NCBI RefSeq assembly: GCF_017591425.1
Contig: NW_024465784.1
Span: forward strand, 1-64,000
Direction: 5' to 3'
DNA length: 64,000 nt
From: Ochotona curzoniae
Taxonomy: Eukaryota; Chordata; Mammalia; Lagomorpha; Ochotonidae
In this document: piece by piece, positions 45,354 to 57,230 of the stretch
How positions within the stretch are numbered: the first letter of the stretch is position 1
Layout of the letters: every line of letters begins with the position of its first letter
The notes under the pieces: model-generated
The model's input: only the letters and a program-made list of their open reading frames with translations
What the model was told of the DNA's origin: nothing
Database searches by the model: none
Program-made: the position numbers and the translations under genes

Positions 45354-48326
45354 TTGTCTCCTGGGAAGCAACCCACAGTCTTCACGCTCCCTCAGAAGAC
45401 TGTTTCGGGGAGGGTGCACCCCCATGCGCGGCCCTCTTTGGGCCTAGCGTCGGCAAGCAGGTCCAGCGGATCCCAACCCCGGGCTGGGGCCATCAGGGGC
45501 GTGGCTAGACCCAAGCCCGGGCCTGGAAGAAGGCGGGGCTGACGCTCGGGAACGTGTGCCACTGCCACATGGCGGCCAAGGTCCCCAGGCGCAATCCAGC
45601 TTGTCTCTTGGGAAGCAACCCACAGTCTTCACGCTCCCTCAGAAGACTGTTTCGGGGCGGCTGGATCCCCACGAGCGGCCCTCTTTGGGCTTAGCGTTGG
45701 CGAGCAGGTCCAGCCGATCACACCCCCGGGCTGGGGCCGCCAGGGGCGTGGCTAGACCCAAGTCCGGGCCGGGAAGAGGGGCGGGGCTGACGCTCGGGGA
45801 CGTGAGCCCCGGCCACATGGCGGCCAGGTTCCCCAGGCGCAATCCAGCTTGTCTCCTGGGAAGCAACCCACAGTCTTCATTCTCCCTCAGAAGACTGTTT
45901 TGGGGCGGCTGGACCCCCACGCGCGGCCCTCTTTGTGCTTAGTGTCGGCGAGCAGGTCCAGCCGATCCCACCCCCCGGCTGGGGCCGCCAGGGGCGTGGC
46001 TAGACCCAAGTCTGGGCCGGGAAGAGGGAAGGGGCTGACGCTCTTGGAGGTGAGCACCGGCCACATGGCGGCCAGGGTCCCGAGGCGCAATCCAGCTTGT
46101 CTCCTGGGAAGCAACCCACAGTCTTCACGCTCCCTCGGAAAACAATTTCATGGCGGTTGGACCCCCACGCGCGGCCCTCTTAGGGCTTAGCGTCGCCGAG
46201 CAGGTCCAGAGGATCCCACCCCCGGGCTGGGGCCGCCAGGGGCGTGGCTAGAACCAAGCCCGGGCCGGGAAGAGGGGCGGGGCTGACGCTCGGGGATTGA
46301 GCCCCGGCCACATGGCGGCCGGGGTCCCCAGGTGCAATCCAGCTTGTCTCTTGGGAAGCCACCCACCGTCTTCACGGTCCCTCAGAAGACTGTTTCGGGG
46401 AGGGTGCACCCCCATGCGCGGCCCTCTTTTGGCTTAGCGTCGGCAAGCAGGTACAGAGGATCCCACCCCCGGGCTGGGGCCGCCAGGGGCGTGGCTAGAC
46501 CCAAGCCCGGGCAAGGAAGAGGGGCGGGGCTGACGTTCTTGGACGTGAGCCCTGGCCACATGGCGGCCAGGGTCCCCAGGCGCAATCCAGCTTGTCTCCT
46601 GGGAAGCAACCCACAGTCTTTACACTCCCTCAGAAGACTGTTTCGGGGCGGCTGGACCCCCACGAGCCGCCCTCTTTGGGCTTAGCGTGGGCAAGCAGGT
46701 CCAACCGATCCCACCCCTGGGCTGGGGCCGTCAGGGGCGTGGCTAGACCCAAGCCCGGGCTGGGAAGAGGGGCGGGGCTGACGCTCGGGGACGTGAGCCC
46801 CGGCCACATGGGGGCCGGGGTCCTCAGGCGCAATCCAGCTTGTCTCCTTGGAAGCAACCCACAGTCTTCACGCTCCCTCAGAAGACTGTTTCGTGGCGGC
46901 TGGACCCCTACGTGCGGCCCTCTTTGGGTCTTAGCGTGGGCGAGCAGGTCGAGAGGATCCCACCCCCGGGCTGGGGCCGCCAGGGGCGTGGCTAGACCCA
47001 AGCCCGGGCCGGGAAGAGGGTCGGGGCTGAAGCTCGGGCACGTGAGCCCCGGCCACATGGCGGCCAGGTTCCCCAGGCGCAATCCAGCTTGTCTCCTGGG
47101 AAGCAACCCACAGTCTTCATGCTCCCTCAGAAGACTGTTTTGGGGCGGCTGGACCCCCACGCGCGGCCCTCTTTGGGCTTAGTGTCGGCGAGCAGGTCCA
47201 GCCGATCCCACCCCCCGGCTGGGGCCGCCAGGGGCGTGGCTAGACCCAAGTCCGGGCCGGGAAGAGGGGAGGGGCTGACGCTCTTGGACGTGAGCACCGG
47301 CCACATGGCGGCTAGGGTCCCGAGGCGCAATCCAGCTTGTCTCCTGGGAAGCAACCCACAGTCTTCACGCTCCCTCTGAAGTCTGTTTCGGGGTTGCTGG
47401 ACCCCCATGCGGGGCCCTCTTTGGGCTTAGTGTCGGCGAGCAGGTCCAGCCGATCCCACCCCCGGGCTGGGGCCGCCAGGGGCGTGGCTAGACCCAAGCC
47501 CGGACCGGGAAGAGGGGCGGGACTGACGCTCGGGGACGTGAGCCCCGGCCACATGGCGGCCAGGGTCCCCAGGCGCAATCCAGCTTGTCTCCTGGGAAGC
47601 AACCCACAGTCTTCACGCTCCCTCTGAAGTCTGTTTCGGGGTTGCTGGACCCCCATGCGGGGCCCTCTTTGGGCTTAGTGTCGGCGAGCAGGTCCAGCCG
47701 ATCCCACCCCCGGGCTGGGGCCGCCAGGGGCGTGGCTTGACCTAAGCCCGGGCCGGGAAGAGGGGCGGGGCTGATGCTCTTGGACGTGAGCCCCGGCCAC
47801 ATGGCGGCCGGGGTCCCAAGGTGCAATCCAGCTTGTCTCCTGGGAAGCAACCCACAGTCTTCACGCTCCCTCAGAACACTGTTTTGGGGCGGCTGGACCC
47901 CCACGAGCCGCCCTCTTTGGGCTTAGCGTGGGCAAGCAGGTCCAACCGATCCCACCCCCGGGCTGGGGCCATCAGGGGCGTGGCTAGACCCAAGCCCGGG
48001 CCGGGAAGAGGGGCGGGGCTGACGCTCGGGGACGTGAGCCCCGGCCACATGGTGGCCGGGGTCCCCAGGTGCAATCCAGCTTGTCTCCTGGGAAGCAACC
48101 CACAGTCTTCACGCTCCCTCGGTAGACTGTTTCGGGGCGGCTGGACCCCCACTCGCGGCCCTCTTAGGGCTTAGCGTGGGCGAGCAGGTCCAGCCGATCC
48201 CACCCCCGGGCTGGGGCCGCCAGGGGCGTGGCTAGACCCAAGCCCGGGCCGGGAAGAGGGGCGGGGCTGACGCTCGGGGATTGAGCCCCGGCCCCATAGC
48301 GGCCAGGTCCCCAGGCCCAATCAAGC
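45354..48326 (+). repeat. Second HOR, copy 3 (12 monomers, 2,973 bp)
   Basis: It follows copy 2 at an offset of 3,221 up to about 47,330. The GAAGATTGTTTTGG and A-type pair is then replaced: the monomer at 47,337 goes directly to TCTGAAGTCTG, which appears twice in succession (47,372 and 47,622). 'CACGAGCCGCCC' (47,901) and GGTAGACTG (48,120) are retained. From 46,762 this copy is also the first part of the 16-mer tandem duplication. Confidence 0.8.
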
Positions 48327-50725
48327 TTGTCTCCTGGGAAGCAACCCACAGTCTTCACGCTCCCTCAGAAGACTGTTTCGGGGAGGGTGCACCCCCATGC
48401 GCGGCCCTCTTTGGGCTTAGCGTGGGCAAGCAGGTCCAGCGGATCCCAACCCCGGGCTGGGGCCGTCAGGGGCGTGGCTAGACCCAAGCCCGGGCCTGGA
48501 AGAGGGCGGGGCTGATGCTCGGGAACGTGTGCCACTGCCACATGGCGTCCAGGGTCCCCAGGCGCAATCCAGCTTGTCTCCTGGGAAGCAACCCACAGTC
48601 TTCACGCTCGCTCAGAAGACTGTTTCGGGGCGGCTGGACCCCCACGCGCGGCCCTATTAGGGCTTAGTGTAGGCCAGCAGGTCCAGAGGATCCCACCCCC
48701 GGGCTGGGGCCATCAGGGGCGTGGCTAGACCCAAGCCCGGGCCGGGAAGAGGGGCGGGGCTGACGCTCGGGGACGTGAGCCCCGGCCACATGGCGGCCAG
48801 CGTCCTCAGGCGCAATCCAGCTTGTCTCCTGGGAAGCAACCCACAGTCTTCACGCTCCCTCGGAAGACTGTTTCTGGGTGGCTGGACCCCCACGCGCCGC
48901 CCTCTTTGGGCTTAGCGTCGGCAAGCAGGTCCAGCCGATCCCACCCCTGGGCTGGGGCTGCAAGGGGCGTGCTAGACCCAAGCCCGGGCCAGGAAGAGGG
49001 GCGGGGCTGACGCTCGGGGATGTGAGCCCCGGCCACATGGCGGCTGGGGTCCCAGGCGTAATTAAGCTTGTCTCCTGGGAAGCAACCCACAGTCTTCACG
49101 CTCCCTCAGAAGACTGTTTCGGGTAGGGTGCACCCCCATGCGCCGCCCTCTTTGGGCTTAGCGTCGGCAAGCAGGTACAGAGAATCCCACCCCCGGGCTG
49201 GGGCCGCCAGGGGCGTGGCTAGACCCAAGCCCGGGCAAGGAAGATGGGCGGGGCTGACGCTCGGGCACGTGAGCCCTGGCCACATGGAGGCCAGGGTCCC
49301 CAGGCGCAATCCAGCTTGTCTTCTGGGAAGCAACCCACAGTCTTCATGCTCCCTCGGAAGACTGTTTTGGGACGGCAGGACCCCCATGTGCGGCCCTCTT
49401 TGGGCTTAGTGTGGGCGAGCAGGTCCAGCCGATCCCACCCCCGGGCTGGGGCCGCCAGGGGCGTGGCTAGACCCAAGCCCGGGCTGGAAAGTGGGGCGGG
49501 GCTGACGCTCTTGGACGTGAGCCCCGGCCACATGGCGGCCGGGGTCCCCAGGTGCAATCCACCTTATCTCCTGGGAAGCAACCCACAGTCTTCACGCTCC
49601 CTCGGAAAACAATTTCATGGCGGTTGGACCCTCACGTGCGGCCCTCTTAGGGCTTAGCGTCGCCGAGCAGGTCCAGCCGAACCCACCCCCGGGCTGGGGC
49701 TGCCAGGGGCGTGGCTAGAACCAAGCCCGGGCCGGGAAGAGGGGAAGGGCTGATGCTCGGGGACGTGAGCCCCGGCCACATGGCGGCCAGGGTCCCCAGG
49801 CGCAATCCAGCTTGTCTCCTGGGAAGCAACCCACAGTCTTCACGCTCCCTCAGAAGACTGTTTCGGGGAGGGTGCACCCCCATGCGCGGCCCTCTTTGGG
49901 CTTAGCATCGGCCAGCAGGTCCAGCGGATCCCACCCCCGGGCTGGGGCCGCCAGGGGCGTGGCTAGACCCAAGCCCGGGCTGGGAAGAGGGTCGGGGCTG
50001 ATGCTCTGGTACGTGAGCCCCGTCCACATGGCGGCCGGGGTCCCAAGGCGCAATCCAGCTTGTCTCCTGGGAAGCAACCCACAATCTTCACGCTCCCTCA
50101 GAAGACTGTTTCGGGGCGGCTGGACCCCCACGTGCGGCCCTCATTGGGCTTAGCGTGGGCGAGCAGGTACAGCTGATCCCACCCCCAAACTGGGGCCGTC
50201 AGGGGCGTGGCTAGACCGAAGCCCGGGCCGGGAAGAGGGGCGGGGCTGATGCTCGGGGACGTGAGCCCCGGCCACATGGCGGCTGGGGTCCCCAGGCGCA
50301 ATCCAGCTTGTCTCCTGGGAAGCAACCCACAGTCTTCACGCTCCCTCGGAAGACTGTTTCTGGGTGGCTGGACCACCTCGTGCGGCCCTCTTTGGGCTTA
50401 GTGTTGGCGAGCAGGTCCAGCCGATCCCACCCCCGGGCTGGGGCCACCAGGGGCGTGGCTAGACCCAAGCCCGGGCCGGGAAGAGGGGCGGGGCTGATGC
50501 TAGGGGACGTGAGCCCTGGCCACATGGCGGCCGGGGTCCCCAGTTGAAATCCAGCTTGTCTCTTGGGAAGCAACCCACAGTCTTCACGCTCCCTCAGAAG
50601 AGTGTTTCGGGGAGGGTGCACCCCCATGCGCGGCCCTCTTTGGGCTTAGCATCGGCCAGCAGGTCCAGCGGATCCCACCCCCGGGCTGGGGCCGCCAGGG
50701 GCGTGGCTAGACCCAAGCCCAGGCC
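46762..50725 (+). repeat. 16-monomer tandem duplication, unit 1 (3,964 bp)
   Basis: It compares base for base with 50,726-54,688 at an offset of 3,964. Rare variants appear in both: TAATTAAGCTTG (49,059 and 53,023), 'GTAGGCCAGCAGG' (48,669 and 52,633), 'CCCCCAAACTGGGG' (50,182 and 54,145), GGCTGGAAAGTGGGG (49,482 and 53,446) and CACCTTATCTCC (49,559 and 53,522). Its left edge is near 46,762, where GGGCTGGGAAG meets the other unit's AGGCCGGGAAG. It contains the end of the second HOR plus about ten further monomers. Confidence 0.9.
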
Positions 50726-53700
50726 GGGAAGAGGGGCGGGGCTGACGCTCGGGGACGTGAGCCCCGGCCACATGGGGGCCGGGGTCCTCAGGCGCAATCC
50801 AGCTTGTCTCCTTGGAAGCAACCCACAGTCTTCACGCTCCCTCAGAAGACTGTTTCGTGGCGGCTGGACCCCTACGTGCGGCCCTCTTTGGGTCTTAGCG
50901 TGGGCGAGCAGGTCGAGAGGATCCCACCCCCGGGCTGGGGCCGCCAGGGGCGTGGCTAGACCCAAGCCCGGGCCGGGAAGAGGGTCGGGGCTGAAGCTCG
51001 GGCACGTGAGCCCCGGCCACATGGCGGCCAGGTTCCCCAGGCGCAATCCAGCTTGTCTCCTGGGAAGCAACCCACAGTCTTCATGCTCCCTCAGAAGACT
51101 GTTTTGGGGCGGCTGGACCCCCACGCGCGGCCCTCTTTGGGCTTAGTGTCGGCGAGCAGGTCCAGCCGATCCCACCCCCCGGCTGGGGCCGCCAGGGGCG
51201 TGGCTAGACCCAAGTCCGGGCCGGGAAGAGGGGAGGGGCTGACGCTCTTGGACGTGAGCACCGGCCACATGGCGGCTAGGGTCCCGAGGCGCAATCCAGC
51301 TTGTCTCCTGGGAAGCAACCCACAGTCTTCACGCTCCCTCTGAAGTCTGTTTCGGGGTTGCTGGACCCCCATGCGGGGCCCTCTTTGGGCTTAGTGTCGG
51401 CGAGCAGGTCCAGCCGATCCCACCCCCGGGCTGGGGCCGCCAGGGGCGTGGCTAGACCCAAGCCCGGACCGGGAAGAGGGGCGGGACTGACGCTCGGGGA
51501 CGTGAGCCCCGGCCACATGGCGGCCAGGGTCCCCAGGCGCAATCCAGCTTGTCTCCTGGGAAGCAACCCACAGTCTTCACGCTCCCTCTGAAGTCTGTTT
51601 CGGGGTTGCTGGACCCCCATGCGGGGCCCTCTTTGGGCTTAGTGTCGGCGAGCAGGTCCAGCCGATCCCACCCCCGGGCTGGGGCCGCCAGGGGCGTGGC
51701 TTGACCTAAGCCCGGGCCGGGAAGAGGGGCGGGGCTGATGCTCTTGGACGTGAGCCCCGGCCACATGGCGGCCGGGGTCCCAAGGTGCAATCCAGCTTGT
51801 CTCCTGGGAAGCAACCCACAGTCTTCACGCTCCCTCAGAACACTGTTTTGGGGCGGCTGGACCCCCACGAGCCGCCCTCTTTGGGCTTAGCGTGGGCAAG
51901 CAGGTCCAACCGATCCCACCCCCGGGCTGGGGCCATCAGGGGCGTGGCTAGACCCAAGCCCGGGCCGGGAAGAGGGGCGGGGCTGACGCTCGGGGACGTG
52001 AGCCCCGGCCACATGGTGGCCGGGGTCCCCAGGTGCAATCCAGCTTGTCTCCTGGGAAGCAACCCACAGTCTTCACGCTCCCTCGGTAGACTGTTTCGGG
52101 GCGGCTGGACCCCCACTCGCGGCCCTCTTAGGGCTTAGCGTGGGCGAGCAGGTCCAGCCGATCCCACCCCCGGGCTGGGGCCGCCAGGGGCGTGGCTAGA
52201 CCCAAGCCCGGGCCGGGAAGAGGGGCGGGGCTGACGCTCGGGGATTGAGCCCCGGCCCCATAGCGGCCAGGTCCCCAGGCCCAATCAAGCTTGTCTCCTG
52301 GGAAGCAACCCACAGTCTTCACGCTCCCTCAGAAGACTGTTTCGGGGAGGGTGCACCCCCATGCGCGGCCCTCTTTGGGCTTAGCGTGGGCAAGCAGGTC
52401 CAGCGGATCCCAACCCCGGGCTGGGGCCGTCAGGGGCGTGGCTAGACCCAAGCCCGGGCCTGGAAGAGGGCGGGGCTGATGCTCGGGAACGTGTGCCACT
52501 GCCACATGGCGTCCAGGGTCCCCAGGCGCAATCCAGCTTGTCTCCTGGGAAGCAACCCACAGTCTTCACGCTCGCTCAGAAGACTGTTTCGGGGCGGCTG
52601 GACCCCCACGCGCGGCCCTATTAGGGCTTAGTGTAGGCCAGCAGGTCCAGAGGATCCCACCCCCGGGCTGGGGCCATCAGGGGCGTGGCTAGACCCAAGC
52701 CCGGGCCGGGAAGAGGGGCGGGGCTGACGCTCGGGGACGTGAGCCCCGGCCACATGGCGGCCAGCGTCCTCAGGCGCAATCCAGCTTGTCTCCTGGGAAG
52801 CAACCCACAGTCTTCACGCTCCCTCGGAAGACTGTTTCTGGGTGGCTGGACCCCCACGCGCCGCCCTCTTTGGGCTTAGCGTCGGCAAGCAGGTCCAGCC
52901 GATCCCACCCCTGGGCTGGGGCTGCAAGGGGCGTGCTAGACCCAAGCCCGGGCCAGGAAGAGGGGCGGGGCTGACGCTCGGGGATGTGAGCCCCGGCCAC
53001 ATGGCGGCTGGGGTCCCAGGCGTAATTAAGCTTGTCTCCTGGGAAGCAACCCACAGTCTTCACGCTCCCTCAGAAGACTGTTTCGGGTAGGGTGCACCCC
53101 ATGCGCCGCCCTCTTTGGGCTTAGCGTCGGCAAGCAGGTACAGAGAATCCCACCCCCGGGCTGGGGCCGCCAGGGGCGTGGCTAGACCCAAGCCCGGGCA
53201 AGGAAGATGGGCGGGGCTGACGCTCGGGCACGTGAGCCCTGGCCACATGGAGGCCAGGGTCCCCAGGCGCAATCCAGCTTGTCTTCTGGGAAGCAACCCA
53301 CAGTCTTCATGCTCCCTCGGAAGACTGTTTTGGGACGGCAGGACCCCCATGTGCGGCCCTCTTTGGGCTTAGTGTGGGCGAGCAGGTCCAGCCGATCCCA
53401 CCCCCGGGCTGGGGCCGCCAGGGGCGTGGCTAGACCCAAGCCCGGGCTGGAAAGTGGGGCGGGGCTGACGCTCTTGGACGTGAGCCCCGGCCACATGGCG
53501 GCCGGGGTCCCCAGGTGCAATCCACCTTATCTCCTGGGAAGCAACCCACAGTCTTCACGCTCCCTCGGAAAACAATTTCATGGCGGTTGGACCCTCACGT
53601 GCGGCCCTCTTAGGGCTTAGCGTCGCCGAGCAGGTCCAGCCGAACCCACCCCCGGGCTGGGGCTGCCAGGGGCGTGGCTAGAACCAAGCCCGGGCCGGGA

Positions 53701-54738
53701 AGAGGGGAAGGGCTGATGCTCGGGGACGTGAGCCCCGGCCACATGGCGGCCAGGGTCCCCAGGCGCAATCCAGCTTGTCTCCTGGGAAGCAACCCACAGT
53801 CTTCACGCTCCCTCAGAAGACTGTTTCGGGGAGGGTGCACCCCCATGCGCGGCCCTCTTTGGGCTTAGCATCGGCCAGCAGGTCCAGCGGATCCCACCCC
53901 CGGGCTGGGGCCGCCAGGGGCGTGGCTAGACCCAAGCCCGGGCTGGGAAGAGGGTCGGGGCTGATGCTCTGGTACGTGAGCCCCGTCCACATGGCGGCCG
54001 GGGTCCCAAGGCGCAATCCAGCTTGTCTCCTGGGAAGCAACCCACAATCTTCACGCTCCCTCAGAAGACTGTTTCGGGGCGGCTGGACCCCCACGTGCGG
54101 CCCTCATTGGGCTTAGCGTGGGCGAGCAGGTACAGCTGATCCCACCCCCAAACTGGGGCCGTCAGGGGCGTGGCTAGACCGAAGCCCGGGCCGGGAAGAG
54201 GGGCGGGGCTGATGCTCGGGGACGTGAGCCCCGGCCACATGGCGGCTGGGGTCCCCAGGCGCAATCCAGCTTGTCTCCTGGGAAGCAACCCACAGTCTTC
54301 ACGCTCCCTCGGAAGACTGTTTCTGGGTGGCTGGACCACCTCGTGCGGCCCTCTTTGGGCTTAGTGTTGGCGAGCAGGTCCAGCCGATCCCACCCCCGGG
54401 CTGGGGCCACCAGGGGCGTGGCTAGACCCAAGCCCGGGCCGGGAAGAGGGGCGGGGCTGATGCTAGGGGACGTGAGCCCTGGCCACATGGCGGCCGGGGT
54501 CCCCAGTTGAAATCCAGCTTGTCTCTTGGGAAGCAACCCACAGTCTTCACGCTCCCTCAGAAGAGTGTTTCGGGGAGGGTGCACCCCCATGCGCGGCCCT
54601 CTTTGGGCTTAGCATCGGCCAGCAGGTCCAGCGGATCCCACCCCCGGGCTGGGGCCGCCAGGGGCGTGGCTAGACCCAAGCCCAGGCCGGGAAGAGGGGC
54701 GGGGCTGACGCTCGGGGACGTGAGCCCCGGCCACATGG
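50726..54738 (+). repeat. 16-monomer tandem duplication, unit 2
   Basis: A near-perfect copy of the preceding unit. The only difference I noticed is one C missing in GGTGCACCCCATG (about 53,092-53,104) where unit 1 has GGTGCACCCCCATG, so the offset becomes 3,963 afterwards. Homology ends at 54,739, where unit 1 continues CATGGGGGCCGGGG and unit 2 continues CATGGCGGCCAGGG. This is probably the youngest event in the window, or a collapsed or expanded assembly repeat. Confidence 0.9.
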
Positions 54739-57230
54739 CGGCCAGGGTCCCCAGGCGCAATCCATCTTGTCTCCTGGGAAGCAACCCACAGTCTTCACGC
54801 TCCCTCGGAAGACAGTTTTGGGGCGGCTGGACCCCCACGCGCCGCCCTCTTTGGGCTTAGCGTGGGCGAGCAGGTCCATCTGATCCCACCCCCGGGCTGG
54901 GGCCGCCAGGGGCGTGGCTAGACCCAAGCCCGGGCCGGGAAGAGGGGCGGGGCTGACGCTCAGGGATGTGAGCCCTGGCCACATGGCGGCCAAGGTCCCC
55001 AGTTGCAATCCACCTTGTCTCTTGGGAAGCAACCCACAGTCTTCACGCTCCCTCGGAAGACTGTTTCGGTGCGGCTGGACCTCCACGCGCGGCCCTCTTT
55101 GGGCTAAGCGTGGGCGAGCAGGTCCAGCGGATCCCACCCCTGGGCTGGGGCCGCCAGGGGCGTGGCTAGACCCAAGCCCGGGCCGGGAAGAGGGGCGGGG
55201 CTGACGCTCGGGGACGTGAGCCCCGGCCACATGGCGGCCAGTGTCCCCAGGCGCAATCCATCTTGTCTCCTGGGAAGCAACCCACAGTCTTCACGCTCCC
55301 TCGGAAGACTGTTTCTGGGTGGCTGGACCCCCACGCGCCGCCCTCTTTGGGCTTAGCGTCGGAAAGCAGGTCCAGCCGATCCCACCCCCGGGCTGGGGCT
55401 GCAAGGGGCGTGCTAGACCCAAGCCCGGGCCAGGAAGAGGGGCGGGGCTGACGCTCGGGGATGTGAGCCCTGGCCACATGGCGGCTGGGGTCCCAGGCGT
55501 AATCAAGCTTGTCTCCTGGGAAGCAACCCACAGTCTTCACGCTCCCTCAGAAGACTGTTTCGGGTAGGGTGCACCCCCATGCGCGGCCCTCTTTGGGCTT
55601 AGCGTCGGCAAGCAGGTACAGAGAATCCCACCCGCGGGCTGGGGCCGCCAGGGGCGTGGCTAGACCCAAGCCCGGGCCAGGAAGATGGGCGGGGCTGACG
55701 CTCGGGCACAGGAGCCCTGGCCACATGGAGGCCAGGGTCCCCAGGCGCAATCCAGCTTGTCTTCTGGGAAGCAACCCACAGTCTTCATGCTCCCTCGGAA
55801 GACTGTTTTGGGACGGCAGGACCCCCATGTGCGGCCCTCTTTGGGCTTAGTGTGGGCGAGCAGGTCCAGCCGATCCCACCCCCGGGCTGGGTCCGCCAGG
55901 GGCGTGGCTAGACCCAAGCCCGGGCTGGAAAGAGGGGCGGGGCTGACGCTCTTGGACGTGAGCCCCGGCCACATGGCGGCCGGGGTCCCCAGGTGCAATC
56001 CACCTTGTCTCCTGGGAAGCAACCCACAGTCTTCACGCTCCCTCGGAAAACAATTTCATGGCGGTTGGACCCTCACGTGCGGCCCTCTTAGGGCTTAGCG
56101 TCGCTGAGCAGGTCCAGCCGAACCCACCCCCGGGCTGGGGCTGCCAGGGGCGTGGCTAGAACCAAGCCCGGGCCGGGAAGAGGGTCGGGGCTGACGCTCG
56201 GGCACGTGAGCCCCGGCCACATGGCGGCCAGGGTCCCCAGGCGCAATCCAGCTTGTCTCCTGGGAAGCAACCCACAGTCTTCACGCTCCCTCAGAAGACT
56301 GTTTCGGGGAGGGTGCACCCCCATGCGCGGCCCTCTTTGGGCTTAGCATCGGCCAGCAGGTCCAGCGGATCCCACCCCTGGGCTGGGGCCGCCAGGGGCG
56401 TGGCTAGACCCAAGTCCGGGCCGGGAAGAGGGGAGGGGCTGACGCTCTTGGACGTGAGCACCGGCCACATGGCGGCTAGGGTCCCCAGGCGCAATCCAGC
56501 TTGTCTCCTGGGAAGCAACCCACAATCTTCACGCTCTCTCAGAAGACTGTTTCGGGGCGGCTGGACCCCCACGTGCGGCCCTCATTGGGCTTAGCGTGGG
56601 CGAGCAGGTACAGCTGATCCCACCCCCAAACTGGGGCCGTCAGGGGCGTGGCTAGACCCAAGCCCGGGCCGGGAAGAGGGGAGGGGCTGATGCTCGGGCA
56701 CGTGAGCCCCGGCCACATGGCGGCTGGGGTCCCCAGGCGCAATCCAGCTTGTCTCCTGGGAAGCAACCCACAGTCTTCACGCTCCCTCAGAAGTCTGTTT
56801 CGGGGTGGCTGGACCACCTCGTGCGGCCCTCTTTGGGCTTAGTGTTGGCGAGCAGGTCCAGCCGATCCCACCCCCGGGCTGGGGCCACCAGGGGCGTGGC
56901 TAGACCCAAGCCCGGGCCGGGAAGAGGGGCGGGGCTGATGCTCGGGGACGTGAGCCCTGGCCACATGGCGGCCGGGGTCCCCAGTTGCAATCCAGCTTGT
57001 CTCTTGGGAAGCAACCCACAGTCTTCACGCTCCCTCAGAAGAGTGTTTCGGGGAGGGTGCACCCCCATGCGCGGCCCTCTTTGGGCTTAGCATCGGCCAG
57101 CAGGTCCAGCGGATCCCACCCCTGGGCTGGGGCCGCCAGGGGCGTGGCTAGACCCAAGCCCGGGCCGGGAAGAGGGGCGGGGCTGACGCTCGGGGACGTG
57201 AGCCCTGGCCACATGGCGGCCAGGGTCCCC
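54739..57230 (+). repeat. Third copy of the 48.8-50.7 kb segment, with a new left flank
   Basis: From about 55,280 it follows 52,800-54,750 at an offset of 2,477-2,478: TTTCTGGGTGG (55,312), CAGGCGTAATCAAGC (55,493), TGTCTTCTGGG (55,758), CACCTTGTCTCC (56,003), 'CCCCCAAACTGGGG' (56,624) and GGACCACCTCG (56,812). It differs in several monomers (for example GGGCACAGGAGCC at 55,704), so it is older than the 16-mer duplication. The left flank 54,739-55,280 is shared with 62,165-62,705. Confidence 0.8.
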
